Shown here piece by piece: positions 34,901 through 47,091 of a stretch of 64,000 nucleotides of DNA. How positions within the stretch are numbered: position 1 is the first letter of the stretch; each line of letters begins with the position of its first letter. Below the pieces are notes generated by a model. The model saw only the letters and a program-made list of their open reading frames with translations. It was not told the DNA's origin and ran no database searches. Source of the stretch: Anisus vortex. Taxonomy: Eukaryota > Mollusca > Gastropoda > Planorbidae. Location: contig OX421507.1 in NCBI GenBank assembly GCA_949126835.1, positions 32,688,882 through 32,752,881 of the forward strand, read 5' to 3'. Both the position numbers and the translations under genes were made by a program.

Positions 34901-37900
34901 TCAAATAGTGTGTTCAATGCTAGAGTCTCGGTTCAAATAGTGTGTTCAATGCTAGAGTCTCGGTTCAAATAGTGTGTTCAATGCTAGAGTCTTGGTTCAA
35001 ATAGTGTGTTCAATGCTAGAGTCTTGGTTCAAATAGTGTGTTCAATGCTAGAGTCTCGGTTCAAATAGTGTGTTCAGTGCTAGAGTCTTGGTTCAAATAG
35101 TGTGTTCAATGCTAGAGTCCTGGTTCAAATAGTGTGTTCAATGCTAGAGTCTTGGTTCAAATAGTGTGTTCAATGCTAGAGTCTTGGTTCAAATAGTGTG
35201 TTCAATGCTAGAGTCTTGGTTCAAATAGTGTGTTCAATGCTAGAGTCTTGGTTCAAATAGTGTGTTCAATGCTAGAGTCTTGGTTCAAATAGTGTGTTCA
35301 GTGCTAGAGTCTTGGTTCAAATAGTGTGTTCAGTGCTAGAGTCTTGGTTCAAATAGTGTGTTCAATGCTAGAGTCTTGGTTCAAATAGTGTGTTCAATGC
35401 TAGAGTCTTGGTTCAAATAGTGTGTTCAATGCTAGAGTCTTGGTTCAAATAGTGTGTTCAATGCTAGAGTCTTGTTTCAAATAGTGTGTTTAATGCTAGA
35501 GTCTTGGTTCAAATAGTGTGTTCAATGCTAGAGTCTTGGTTCAAATAGTGTGTTCAATGCTAGAGTCTTGGTTCAAATAGTGTGTTCAATGCTAGAGTCT
35601 TGGTTCAAATAGTGTGTTCAATGCTAGAGTCTTGGTTCAAATAGTGTGTTCAATGCTAGAGTCTTGGTTCAAATAGTGTGTTCAATGCTAGAGTCCTGGT
35701 TCAAATAGTGTGTTCAATGCTAGAGTCTTGGTTCAAATAGTGTGTTCAATGCTAGAGTCTTGGTTCAAATAGTGTGTTCAATGCTAGAGTCTTGGTTCAA
35801 ATAGTGTGTTCAATGCTAGAGTCTTGGTTCAAATAGTGTGTTCAATGCTAGAGTCTTGGTTCAAATAGTGTGTTCAGTGCTAGAGTCTTGGTTCAAATAG
35901 TGTGTTCAGTGCTAGAGTCTTGGTTCAAATAGTGTGTTCAGTGCTAGAGTCTTGGTTCAAATAGTGTGTTCAATGCTAGAGTCTTGGTTCAAATAGTGTG
36001 TTCAATGCTAGAGTCTTGGTTCAAATAGTGTGTTCAATGCTAGAGTCTTGGTTCAAATAGTGTGTTCAATGCTAGAGTCTTGGTTCAAATAGTGTGTTCA
36101 ATGCTAGAGTCTTGGTTCAAATAGTGTGTTCAGTGCTAGAGTCTCGGTTCAAATAGTGTGTTCAATGCTAGAGTCTCGGTTCAAATAGTGTGTTCAATGC
36201 TAGAGTCTCGGTTCAAATAGTGTGTTCAATGCTAGAGTCTTGGTTCAAATAGTGTGTTCAATGCTAGAGTCTTGGTTCAAATAGTGTGTTCAATGCTAGA
36301 GTCTTGGTTCAAATAGTGTGTTCAATGCTGGAGTCTTGGTTCAAATAGTGTGTTCAATGATAGAGTCTTGGTTCAAATAGTGTGTTCAATGCTAGAGTCT
36401 TGGTTCAAATAGTGTGTTCAATGCTAGAGTCTCGGTTCAAATAGTGTGTTCAGTGCTAGAGTCTCGGTTCAAATAGTGTGTTCAATGCTAGAGTCTTGGT
36501 TCAAATAGTGTGTTCAATGCTAGAGTCTCGGTTCAAATAGTGTGTTCAATGCTAGAGTCTTGGTTCAAATAGTGTGTTCAATGCTAGAGTCTCGGTTCAA
36601 ATAGTGTGTTCAATGCTAGAGTCTTGGTTCAAATAGTGTGTTCAATGCTAGAGTCTTGGTTCAAATAGTGTGTTCAATGCTAGAGTCTCGGTTCAAATAG
36701 TGTGTTCAGTGCTAGAGTCTCGGTTCAAAAAGTGTGTTCAATGCTAGAGTCTTGGTTCAAATAGTGTGTTCAATGCTAGAGTCTTGGTTCAAATAGTGTG
36801 TTCAATGCTAGAGTCTTGGTTCAAATAGTGTGTTCAGTGCTAGAGTCGTGGTTCAAAAAGGGTGTTCAATGCTAGAGTCGTGGTTCAAATAGTGTGTTCA
36901 ATGCTAGAGTCTTGGTTCAAATAGTGTGTTCAATGCTAGAGTCTTGGTTCAAATAGTGTGTTCAATGCTAGAGTCTCGGTTCAAATAGTGTGTTCAATGC
37001 TAGAGTCTCGGTTCAAATAGTGTGTTCAGTGCTAGAGTCTTGGTTCAAATAGTGTGTTCAATGCTAGAGTCTCGGTTCAAATAGTGTGTTCAATGCTAGA
37101 GTCTCGGTTCAAATTGTGTGTTCAATGCTAGAGTCTTGGTTCAAATAGTGTGTTCAATGCTAGAGTCTTGGTTCAAATAGTGTGTTCAATGCTAGAGTCT
37201 CGGTTCAAATAGTGTGTTCAGTGCTAGAGTCTTGGTTCAAATAGTGTGTTCAATGCTAGAGTCTTGGTTCAAATAGTGTGTTCAATGCTAGAGTCTCGGT
37301 TCAAATAGTGTGTTCAATGCTAGAGTCTCGGTTCAAATAGTGTGTTCAATGCTAGAGTCTCGGTTCAAATAGTGTGTTCAATGCTAGAGTCTTGGTTCAA
37401 ATAGTGTGTTCAATGCTAGAGTCTTGGTTCAAATAGTGTGTTCAATGCTAGAGTCTCGGTTCAAATAGTGTGTTCAGTGCTAGAGTCTTGGTTCAAATAG
37501 TGTGTTCAATGCTAGAGTCTTGGTTCAAATAGTGTGTTCAATGCTAGAGTCTTGGTTCAAATAGTGTGTTCAATGCTAGAGTCTTGGTTCAAATAGTGTG
37601 TTCAGTGCTAGAGTCTTGGTTCAAATAGTGTGTTCAATGCTAGAGTCTTGGTTCAAATAGTGTGTTCAATGCTAGAGTCTTGGTTCAAATAGTGTGTTCA
37701 GTGCTAGAGTCTTGGTTCAAATAGTGTGTTCAATGCTAGAGTCTTGGTTCAAATAGTGTGTTCAATGCTAGAGTCTTGGTTCAAATAGTGTGTTCAATGC
37801 TAGAGTCTTGGTTCAAATAGTGTGTTCAATGCTAGAGTCTTGGTTCAAATAGTGTGCTCAATGCTAGAGTCTTGGTTCAAATAGTGTGTTCAATGCTAGA

Positions 37901-40851
37901 GTCTTGGTTCAAATAGTGTGTTCAATGCTAGAGTCTTGGTTCAAATAGTGTGTTCAATGCTAGAGTCTTGGTTCAAATAGTGTGTTCAATGCTAGAGTCT
38001 TGGTTCAAATAGTGTGTTCAATGCTAGAGTCTTGGTTCAAATAGTGTGTTCAATGCTAGAGTCTTGGTTCAAATAGTTTTTTCAATGCTAGAGTCTTGGT
38101 TCAAATAGTGTGTTCAATGCTTCAAATAGTGTGTTCAATGCTAGAGTCTTGGTTCAAATAGTGTGTTCAATGCTAGAGTCTTGGTTCAAATAGTGTGTTC
38201 AATGCTAGAGTCTTGGTTCAAATAGTGTGCTCAATGCTAGAGTCTTGGTTCAAATAGTGTGTTCAATGCTAGAGTCTTGGTTCAAATAGTGTGTTCAATG
38301 CTAGAGTCTTGGTTCAAATAATGTGTTCAATGCTAGAGTCTTGGTTCAAATAGTGTGTTCAATGCTAGAGTCTTGGTTCAAATAGTGTGTTCAATGCTAG
38401 AGTCTTGGTTCAAATAGTGTGTTCAATGCTAGAGTCTTGGTTCAAATAGTGTGTTCAATGCTAGAGTCTTGGTTCAAATAGTGTGTTCAATGCTAGAGTC
38501 TTGGTTCAAATAGTGTGTTCAATGCTAGAGTCTTGGTTCAAATAGTGTGTTCAATGCTAGAGTCTTGGTTCAAATAGTGTGTTCAATGCTAGAGTCTTGG
38601 TTCAAATAGTGTGTTCAATGCTAGAGTCTTGGTTCAAATAGTGTGTTCAATGCTAGAGTCTTGGTTCAAAAAGTGTGTTCAATGCTAGAGTCTTGGTTCA
38701 AATAGTGTGTTCAATGCTAGAGTCTTGGTTCAAAAAGTGTGTTCAATGCTTGAATCTTGGTTCAAAAAGTTTGTTCAATGCTAGAGTATTCGTTCAAAAA
38801 GTGCATTCAATGCTAGAGTCTTGGTTCAAAATGTAAGTTCAATGCTATATTTATTGTTCAAAAAGTGTATTCAATGTTAAAATCGTGGTTCAAAAAGTGT
38901 GTTAATTGCTAGAGTCTTGGTTCAAGAAGTGTGTTACAATGCTAAAATCTTGGTTCAAAAAGTGTATTGCAAAGCTAAAGTCTTGGTTCAAAATGTGTGT
39001 TCAATGCTAGAGTCGTGGTTCAAAATGTGTGTTAATTGCTAGAATCTTGAATTAAAAAGTGTATTACAATGCTAGAATCTTGGTTCAAAAAGTGTGTGTT
39101 CAATTCAAGATTCATGGATCAAAGAGTGACTTCAATGCTATAGTCTTGGTTCAAAAAGTGTGTGTTCAATTCTATAATCTTAGTTCAAAAAGTGTGTTTA
39201 ATGCTAGAGTCGTGGTTCAAATAGTGTGTTCAATGCTAGAGTCTTGGTTCAAATAGTGTGTTCAATGCTAGAGTCTTGGTTCAAATAGTGTGTTCAATGC
39301 TAGAGTCTTGGTTCAAATAGTGTGTTCAATGCTTCAAATAGTGTGTTCAATGCTAGAGTCGTGGTTCAAAAAGGGTGTTCAATGCTAGAGTCGTGGTTCA
39401 AATAGTGTGTTCAATGCTAGAGTCTTGGTTCAAATAGTGTGTTCAATGCTAGAGTCTTGGTTCAGATAGTGTGTTCAATGCTAGAGTCTTGGTTCAAATA
39501 GTGTGTTCAATGCTAGAGTCTTGGTTCAAATAGTGTGTTCAATGCTAGAGTCTTGGTTCAAATAGTGTGTTCAATCCTAGAGTCTTGGTTCAAATAGTGT
39601 GTTCAATGCTAGAGTCGTGGTTCAAAAAGGGTGTTCAATGCTAGAGTCGTGGTTCAAAAAGGGTGTTCAATGCTAGAGTCGTGGTTCAAAAAGGGTGTTC
39701 AATACTAGAGTCTTGGTTCAAAAAGGGTGTTCAATGCTAGAGTCTTGGTTCAAAAAGTTTATTCAATGCTAGAGTCTCGGTTCAAAAAGGGTGTTCAATG
39801 CTAGAGTCTTGGTTCAAAAAGGGTGTTCAATGCTAGAGTCTTGGTTCAAAAAGTTTATTCAATGCTAGAGTCGTGGTTCAAAAAAGGTTTTCAATGCTAG
39901 AGTCTTGGTTCAAAATGTAAGTTCAATGCTTGAGTCTTGGTTCAAAAGTGTATTTAATAATAAAATCGTGATTCAAAAAGTGTTTTAATTGCTAGAGTCT
40001 TGGTTCAAAAAGTGTGTCACAATGATAGAATCAAAACGTGTGTTCAATGCTAGAGTCTTGGTTCAAAATGTAAGTTCAATGCTAGAGTCTTGGTTCAAAA
40101 GTGTATTCAATGTTAAAATCGTGATTCAAAAAGTGTTTTAATTGCTAGAGTCTTGGTTCAAAAAGTGTTCAATGCTAGAGTCTTGGTTCAAAAAGTGTGT
40201 TACAATGCTAGAATCTTGGTTCAAAAAGTGTGTTCAATGCTTGAATCTTGGTTCAAAAAGTTTGTTCAATGCTAGAGTATTGGTTCAAAAAGTGCATTCA
40301 ATGCTAGAGTCTTGGTTCAAAATGTAAGTTCAATGCTATATTCATTGTTCAAAAAGTGTATTCAATGTTAAAATCGTGGTTCAAAAAGTGTGTTAATTGC
40401 TAGAGTCTTGGTTCAAGAAGTGTGTTACAATGCTAAAATCTTGGTTCAAAAAGTGTATTGCAAAGCTAAAGTCTTGGCTCAAGATGTGTGTTCAATGCTA
40501 GAGTCGTGGTTCAAAATGTGTGTTAATTGCTAGAATCTTGAATTCAAAAGTGTATTACAATGCTAGAATCTTGGTTCAAAAAGTGTGTGTTCAATACAAG
40601 ATTCATGGATCAAAGAGTGACTTCAATGCTATAGTCTTGGTTCAAAAAGTGTGTGTTCAATTCTATAATCTTAGTTCAAAAAGTGTGTTTAATGCTAGAG
40701 TCTTGGTTCAAAAAGTGTGTTCAATGCTAGAGTCGTGGTTCAAAATGTGTGTTCCATGCTAGATTCTTGGTTCAAAGAGTGTGTTCAATGCTAGATTCGT
40801 GGTTCCAAAAGTGTGTTCAATGCTAGATTCGTGGTTCAAAAAGTGTGTTCA
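31961..40851. repeat. 32-bp satellite-like array, 8.9 kb
   Basis: About 278 copies of a 32-bp unit with core TAGTGTGTTCAATGCTAGAG followed by TCTTGGTTCAAA. Variants TCTCGG, TCGTGG, TTCAGTGC, AAAAAGGG and AAATTGTG serve as markers. They show that a segment of 2.3-2.4 kb (72-75 units) is present twice: about 33161-35100 corresponds to about 35465-37500. The core is homogeneous to about 38740. After that, units are strongly diverged (TTCAAAAAGTG types). The diverged block at 38751-39200 recurs at 40242-40690, offset about 1491 bp. The unit has an in-frame TAG, so only short open frames occur. Confidence 0.97.
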
Positions 40852-41355
40852 AGAAGCGAGGGGCCTAAGCCTGTCAGAGGAGACGGCCGACTCTATACAA
40901 TGTGGTGCCAAATTCTATTAGAGGCTTTTCTCAAGTCAAGACAATAACTGTCAGATGGCTTTTTGAAGGGCTTTGAAATCAGACAATAAACAAAAGAACA
41001 ACCTGGGAACTTGGCAAAACAAAAAGGAAACCTAAGGAGCTGAGTGTCACAAACTTGAGAACCACTAAATATCTAAGTGTTAAGTCGGCCATAAAGCATC
41101 GATTAGATTAAGTCAATAAAAATATAGGAATGTGGGCATTACATATGCACAAGTAGACGTACTGGGTGCCCAAGTGGGAAGGAGGGAGAGTAACTTGGCT
41201 CAACCGACCACACCTAGGGGAACAGTGAAACGTCATTCAAGTAGTCCATACAAACACACGCACACATTTACACACACACACATTTACACGCACACATTTA
41301 CACACACACACAAATATTCAGGCACAGGGTGAGTTATAATCACCAATGTATTAAT
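40852..41355. other. Unassigned sequence with CA-rich simple repeat
   Basis: Moderately GC-rich sequence between two large arrays. An ACACACATTTACACAC-type simple repeat lies at about 41252-41312. A 66-codon plus frame (41132-41332) runs into it and is not convincing. Confidence 0.55.
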
Positions 41356-42709
41356 GAACAAGACGTATGTTCATTGCGGAACAAGACGTATGTTCATTGC
41401 GGAACAAGACGTATGTTCATTGCGGAACAAGACGTATGTTCATTGCGGAACAAGACGTATGTTCATTGCGGAACAAGACGTATGTTCATTGCGGAACAAG
41501 ACGTATGTTCATTGCGGAACAAGACGTATGTTCATTGCGAAACAAGACGTATGTTCATTGCGGAACAAGGCGTATGTTCATTGCGAAACAAGACGTATGT
41601 TTATTGCGAAACAAGACGTATGTTTATTGCGGAACAAGACGTATGTTCTTTGCGGAACAAGACGTATGTTCATTGCGGAACAAGACGTATGTTCATTGCG
41701 AAACAAGACGTATGTTCATTGCGGAACAAGACGTATGTTCATTGCGGAACAAGACGTATGTTCATTGCAGAACAAGGCGTATGTTCATTGCGGAAAAAGA
41801 CGTATGTTCATTGCGAAACAAGACGTATGTTCATTGCGAAACAAGACGTATGTTCATAGCGAAACAAGACGTATGTTCATTGCGGAACAAGACGTATGTT
41901 CATTGCGAAACAAGACGTATGTTCATTGCGGAACAAGGCGTATGTTCATTGCGAAACAAGACGTATGTTCATTGCGAAACAAGACGTATGTTCATTGCGG
42001 AACAAGACGTATGTTCATTGCGGAACAAGACGTATGTTCATTGCGAAACAAGACGTATGTTCATTGCGGAACAAGACGTATGTTCATTGCGGAACAAGAC
42101 GTATGTTGATTGCAGAACAAGGCGTATGTTCATTGCGGAAAAAGACGTATGTTCATTGCGAAACAAGACGTATGTTCATTGCGAAACAAGACGTATGTTC
42201 ATAGCGAAACAAGACGTATGTTCATTGCGGAACAAGGCGTATGTTCATTGCGAAACAAGACGTATGTTCATTGCGAAACAAGACGTATGTTCATTGCGAA
42301 ACAAGACGTATGTTCATTGCGAAACAAGACGTATGTTCTTTGCGGAACAAGACGTATGTTCATTGCGGAACAAGACGTATGTTCATTGCGAAACAAGACG
42401 TATGTTCATTGCGGAACAAGACGTATGTTCATTGCGGAACAAGACGTATGTTCATTGCAGAACAAGGCGTATGTTCATTGCGGAAAAAGACGTATGTTCA
42501 TTGCGAAACAAGACGTATGTTCATTGCGAAACAATACGTATGTTCATTGCGAAACAAGACGTATGTTCATTGCGGAACAAGGCGTATGTTCATTGCGAAA
42601 CAAGACGTATGTTCATTGCGAAACAAGACGTATGTTCATTGCGGAACAAGACGTATGTTCTTTGCGGAACGAGACGTATGTTCATTGCGGAACGAGACGT
42701 ATGTTCATA
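41356..42709. repeat. 23-bp minisatellite with 345-bp higher-order repeat
   Basis: About 59 copies of a 23-bp unit with core ACAAGACGTATGTTCATTGC followed by GGA or GAA. A marked pair, TGCAGAACAAGGCG, recurs at 41766, 42111 and 42456, exactly 345 bp (15 units) apart, so 15-unit blocks were duplicated. All three plus frames are open (up to 465 codons) because the unit lacks a stop in any phase. They encode the same cycling peptide and I do not call them genes. Confidence 0.96.
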
Positions 42710-42794
42710 TCTGAGTGGATTTGGGGGAAAAGCACAGGAGGCTCCGAATATTTTGTTGAGTTAAGTTACTAGGACCCTTTTTTTAAAAAAAAGT

Positions 42795-43052
42795 ATCCCG
42801 TCGGACGAAATTGATCCACAGGGCCAGTGAAGCAGCGTTCACAAGTTTCTGTGGCCACGGCATACTGGTGATTGTGTGGCCAGCACTATGCACAGCCGCC
42901 TTTACTTTACCCCAACTAAGGTCAGGTACCCATCAGATCTGGGTAGACTTAGGAACACCCTCCAGGGGCCTGAAAAAATCCTAACCTGCCCCAGGATTCG
43001 AACCCAGGACCTTAGGTACGTCAGCCGAACGCGCTGCCGTACGGCCACCCAA
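42795..43052 (-). mobile_element. tRNA-derived SINE copy
   Basis: On the minus strand it begins with a tRNA-like head (GGTGGCCGTACGGCAGCGCG, then a B-box GGGTTCGAATCC). It continues through GATGGGTACCTGACCTTAG and GGGGTAAAGTAAAGGCGGCT to a 3' part matching the copies at 17833, 48000 and 53281. One of the two least damaged copies. Confidence 0.8.
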
Positions 43053-43123
43053 GTATTTGAATATTTCATGATATTATTGGGAATTTTTTTTTTCAAGACT
43101 TACACAAGTATTTTAACCTCGTG

Positions 43124-46100
43124 GTTGCCCACTTTATATTTTCTATTGTGTGTGTTGCCCACTTTATATTTTCTATTGTCTGTGTTGCCCACTTTATATG
43201 TTCTATTGTCTGTGTTGCCCACTTTATATGTTCTATTGTCTGTGTTGCCCACTTTATATGTTCTATTGTCTGTGTTGCCCACTTTATATTTTCTATTGTC
43301 TGTGTTGCCCACTTTATATGTTCTATTGTCTGTGTTGCCCACTTTATATTTTCTATTGTCTGTGTTGCCCACTTTATATGTTCTATTGTCTGTGTTGCCC
43401 ACTTTATATTTTCTATTGTCTGTGTTGCCCACTTTATATTTTCTATTGTCTGTGTTGCCCACTTTATATGTTCTATTGTCTGTGTTGCCCACTTTATATG
43501 TTCTATTGTCTGTGTTGCCCACTTTATATGTTCTATTGTCTGTGTTGCCCACTTTATATTTTCTATTGTGTGTGTTGCCCACTTTATATTTTCTATTGCC
43601 TGTGTTGCCCACTTTATATGTTCTATTGTCTGTGTTGCCCACTTTATATGTTCTATTGTCTGTGTTGCCCACTTTATATTTTCTATTGTGTGTGTTGCCC
43701 ACTTTATATGTTCTATTGTCTGTGTTGCCCACTTTATATGTTCTATTGTCTGTGTTGCCCACTTTATATGTTCTATTGTCTGTGTTGCCCACTTTATATT
43801 TTCTATTGTGTGTGTTGCCCACTTTATATTTTCTATTGCCTGTGTTGCCCACTTTATATGTTCTATTGTCTGTGTTGCCCACTTTATATGTTCTATTGTC
43901 TGTGTTGCCCACTTTATATTTTCTATTGTGTGTGTTGCCCACTTTATATTTTCTATTGCCTGTGTTGCCCACTTTATATGTTCTATTGTCTGTGTTGCCC
44001 ACTTTATATGTTCTATTGTCTGTGTTGCCCACTTTATATTTTCTATTGTGTGTGTTGCCCACTTTATATGTTCTATTGTCTGTGTTGCCCACTTTATATT
44101 TTCTATTGCCTGTGTTGCCCACTTTATATTTTCTATTGTGTGTGTTGCCCACTTTATATTTTCTATTGCCTGTGTTGCCCACTTTATATGTTCTATTGTC
44201 TGTGTTGCCCACTTTATATGTTCTATTGTCTGTGTTGCCCACTTTATATTTTCTATTGTCTGTGTTGCCCACTTTATATTTTCTATTGTGTGTGTTGCCC
44301 ACTTTATATTTTCTATTGCCTGTGTTGCCCACTTTATATTTTCTATTGTCTGTGTTGCCCACTTTATATGTTCTATTGTCTGTGTTGCCCACTTTATATG
44401 TTCTATTGTCTGTGTTGCCCACTTTATATTTTCTATTGTGTGTGTTGCCCACTTTATATTTTCTATTGCCTGTGTTGCCCACTTTATATGTTCTATTGTC
44501 TGTGTTGCCCACTTTATATGTTCTATTGTCTGTGTTGCCCACTTTATATTTTCTATTGTGTGTGTTGCCCACTTTATATGTTCTATTGTCTGTGTTGCCC
44601 ACTTTATATGTTCTATTGTCTGTGTTGCCCACTTTATATGTTCTATTGTCTGTGTTGCCCACTTTATATTTTCTATTGTGTGTGTTGCCCACTTTATATT
44701 TTCTATTGCCTGTGTTGCCCACTTTATATGTTCTATTGTCTGTGTTGCCCACTTTATATGTTCTATTGTCTGTGTTGCCCACTTTATATTTTCTATTGTG
44801 TGTGTTGCCCACTTTATATTTTCTATTGCCTGTGTTGCCCACTTTATATGTTCTATTGTCTGTGTTGCCCACTTTATATGTTCTATTGTCTGTGTTGCCC
44901 ACTTTATATTTTCTATTGCCTGTGTTGCCCACTTTATATGTTCTATTGTCTGTGTTGCCCACTTTATATGTTCTATTGTCTGTGTTGCCCACTTTATATT
45001 TTCTATTGTGTGTGTTGCCCACTTTATATTTTCTATTGCCTGTGTTGCCCACTTTATATGTTCTATTGTCTGTGTTGCCCACTTTATATGTTCTATTGTG
45101 TGTGTTGCCCACTTTATATGTTCTATTGTCTGTGTTGCCCACTTTATATTTTCTATTGCCTGTGTTGCCCACTTTATATTTTCTATTGTGTGTGTTGCCC
45201 ACTTTATATTTTCTATTGCCTGTGTTGCCCACTTTATATGTTCTATTGTCTGTGTTGCCCACTTTATATGTTCTATTGTCTGTGTTGCCCACTTTATATG
45301 TTCTATTGTCTGTGTTGCCCACTTTATATGTTCTATTGTCTGTGTTGCCCACTTTATATTTTCTATTGTGTGTGTTGCCCACTTTATATTTTCTATTGCC
45401 TGTGTTGCCCACTTTATATGTTCTATTGTCTGTGTTGCCCACTTTATATGTTCTATTGTCTGTGTTGCCCACTTTATATGTTCTATTGTCTGTGTTGCCC
45501 ACTTTATATGTTCTATTGTCTGTGTTGCCCACTTTATATTTTCTATTGCCTGTGTTGCCCACTTTATATTTTCTATTGTGTGTGTTGCCCACTTTATATT
45601 TTCTATTGCCTGTGTTGCCCACTTTATATGTTCTATTGTCTGTGTTGCCCACTTTATATGTTCTATTGTCTGTGTTGCCCACTTTATATGTTCTATTGTC
45701 TGTGTTGCCCACTTTATATTTTCTATTGTCTGTGTTGCCCACTTTATATTTTCTATTGTGTGTGTTGCCCACTTTATATTTTCTATTGCCTGTGTTGCCC
45801 ACTTTATATGTTCTATTGTCTGTGTTGCCCACTTTATATGTTCTATTGTCTGTGTTGCCCACTTTATATGTTCTATTGTCTGTGTTGCCCACTTTATATG
45901 TTCTATTGTCTGTGTTGCCCACTTTATATGTTCTATTGTCTGTGTTGCCCACTTTATATGTTCTATTGTCTGTGTTGCCCACTTTATATGTTCTATTGTC
46001 TGTGTTGCCCACTTTATATTTTCTATTGTGTGTGTTGCCCACTTTATATTTTCTATTGCCTGTGTTGCCCACTTTATATGTTCTATTGTCTGTGTTGCCC

Positions 46101-46491
46101 ACTTTATATGTTCTATTGTCTGTGTTGCCCACTTTATATGTTCTATTGTCTGTGTTGCCCACTTTATATGTTCTATTGTCTGTGTTGCCCACTTTATATG
46201 TTCTATTGTCTGTGTTGCCCACTTTATATGTTATATTGTCTGTGTTGCCCACTTTATATGTTCTATTGTCTGTGTTGCCCACTTTATATGTTCTATTGTC
46301 TGTGTTGCCCACTTTATATTTTCTATTGTGTGTGTTGCCCACTTTATATTTTCTATTGCCTGTGTTGCCCACTTTATATGTTCTATTGCCTGTGTTGCCC
46401 ACTTTATATGTTCTATTGTCTGTGTTGCCCACTTTATATTTTCTATTGTGTGTGTTGCCCACTTTATATTTTCTATTGCCTGTGTTGCCCA
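43124..46491. repeat. 30-bp minisatellite array, 3.4 kb
   Basis: About 112 copies of a 30-bp unit with core TGTGTTGCCCACTTTATATG followed by TTCTATTGTC. Apart from a single ATTG change near 46230, variation is almost confined to two sites: ATATG or ATATT, and the TC/TG/CC ending. All three plus frames are open for more than 1150 codons (hydrophobic decapeptides such as VLPTLYVLLS), and one minus frame is open for 1120 codons (KVGNTDNRTY decapeptides). A unit divisible by 3 and lacking stops explains this. There is no start context, signal or splice evidence for a gene. Confidence 0.97.
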
Positions 46492-47091
46492 GTTTTCCCT
46501 TGGCAACAGCTCATGTTCAGTTATAACTATGGGAGTGTCCCTGACAGTTTCCACATACCGGCTCCAGGGGTCGTAACGTTAATTGACCAATTATTAATGG
46601 ATTGTAATTATTCTCTATGACATTTACACACCCAACTGTTCAGTGGGTAATTAGGTCGTGGACAACCGCCGCAGAAGACAAAATTTCGGTGGCGTAGAGC
46701 TCTAGGCGCCTCTTTTCTACAAGTTTCCTCTGAGGGTTCTCTTTTTTTTTAATAGTCTAGCATTAGAGATGAATAGGGGGGTGGGTGGGGGTGGGGTGGA
46801 GGGGAATAGTTAAGTAAGTAAGCAACAGTACGTATATACGATACAATTAGGAAACCTTAAACAACAGTACGTATATACAATACAATTAGGAAACTTTAAA
46901 CAACTGTACGTATAATATACGATACAATATTAACAAATAGGTTGACTTTACTTTTTCTTTTCATTATGTATAAGCATTGCCCTTCTCTTCTTTTTCTTCA
47001 TATTATTGTGAAGACTCCGTAAGGACCGAGGAATGAGTCCACAATTTAAATGCATATACAATTTTTAAACATCACAAACAAGAATTATAAT
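46492..47091. other. Unassigned sequence with G-rich tract
   Basis: Unique sequence with a guanine-rich run at about 46774-46805 (listed separately) and three loose copies of AACAGTACGTATATAC at about 46824-46920. No gene recognised. Confidence 0.55.
46774..46805 (+). other. Potential G-quadruplex tract
   Basis: Runs of three to six guanines separated by single bases (GGGGGGTGGGTGGGGGTGGG, then GTGGAGGGG). This meets the usual pattern of four or more G3+ runs with short loops on the plus strand. Confidence 0.7.

Noticed and set aside
31961..40851. CRISPR-like array, because of regular 32-bp repeats
   Set aside because: There are no unique spacers between repeats and no cas-like genes, and the setting is eukaryotic. 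It is a pure tandem array.
31961..40851. tRNA B-box-like GGTTCAAAT in each 32-bp unit as an RNA polymerase III promoter
   Set aside because: It matches only part of the B-box, and no A-box lies at the right distance. A chance match multiplied by tandem copying.
41356..42772. A 465-codon Cys/Arg-rich repeat protein
   Set aside because: A 23-bp unit without stops gives the same peptide in all three plus phases. Codon-level conservation is absent.
43100..46620. Open frames of 1,120-1,216 codons as giant repeat proteins
   Set aside because: They come from a 30-bp unit without stops. Several frames on both strands are open at once, there is no start context or splice site, and the flanks are a SINE and non-coding sequence.
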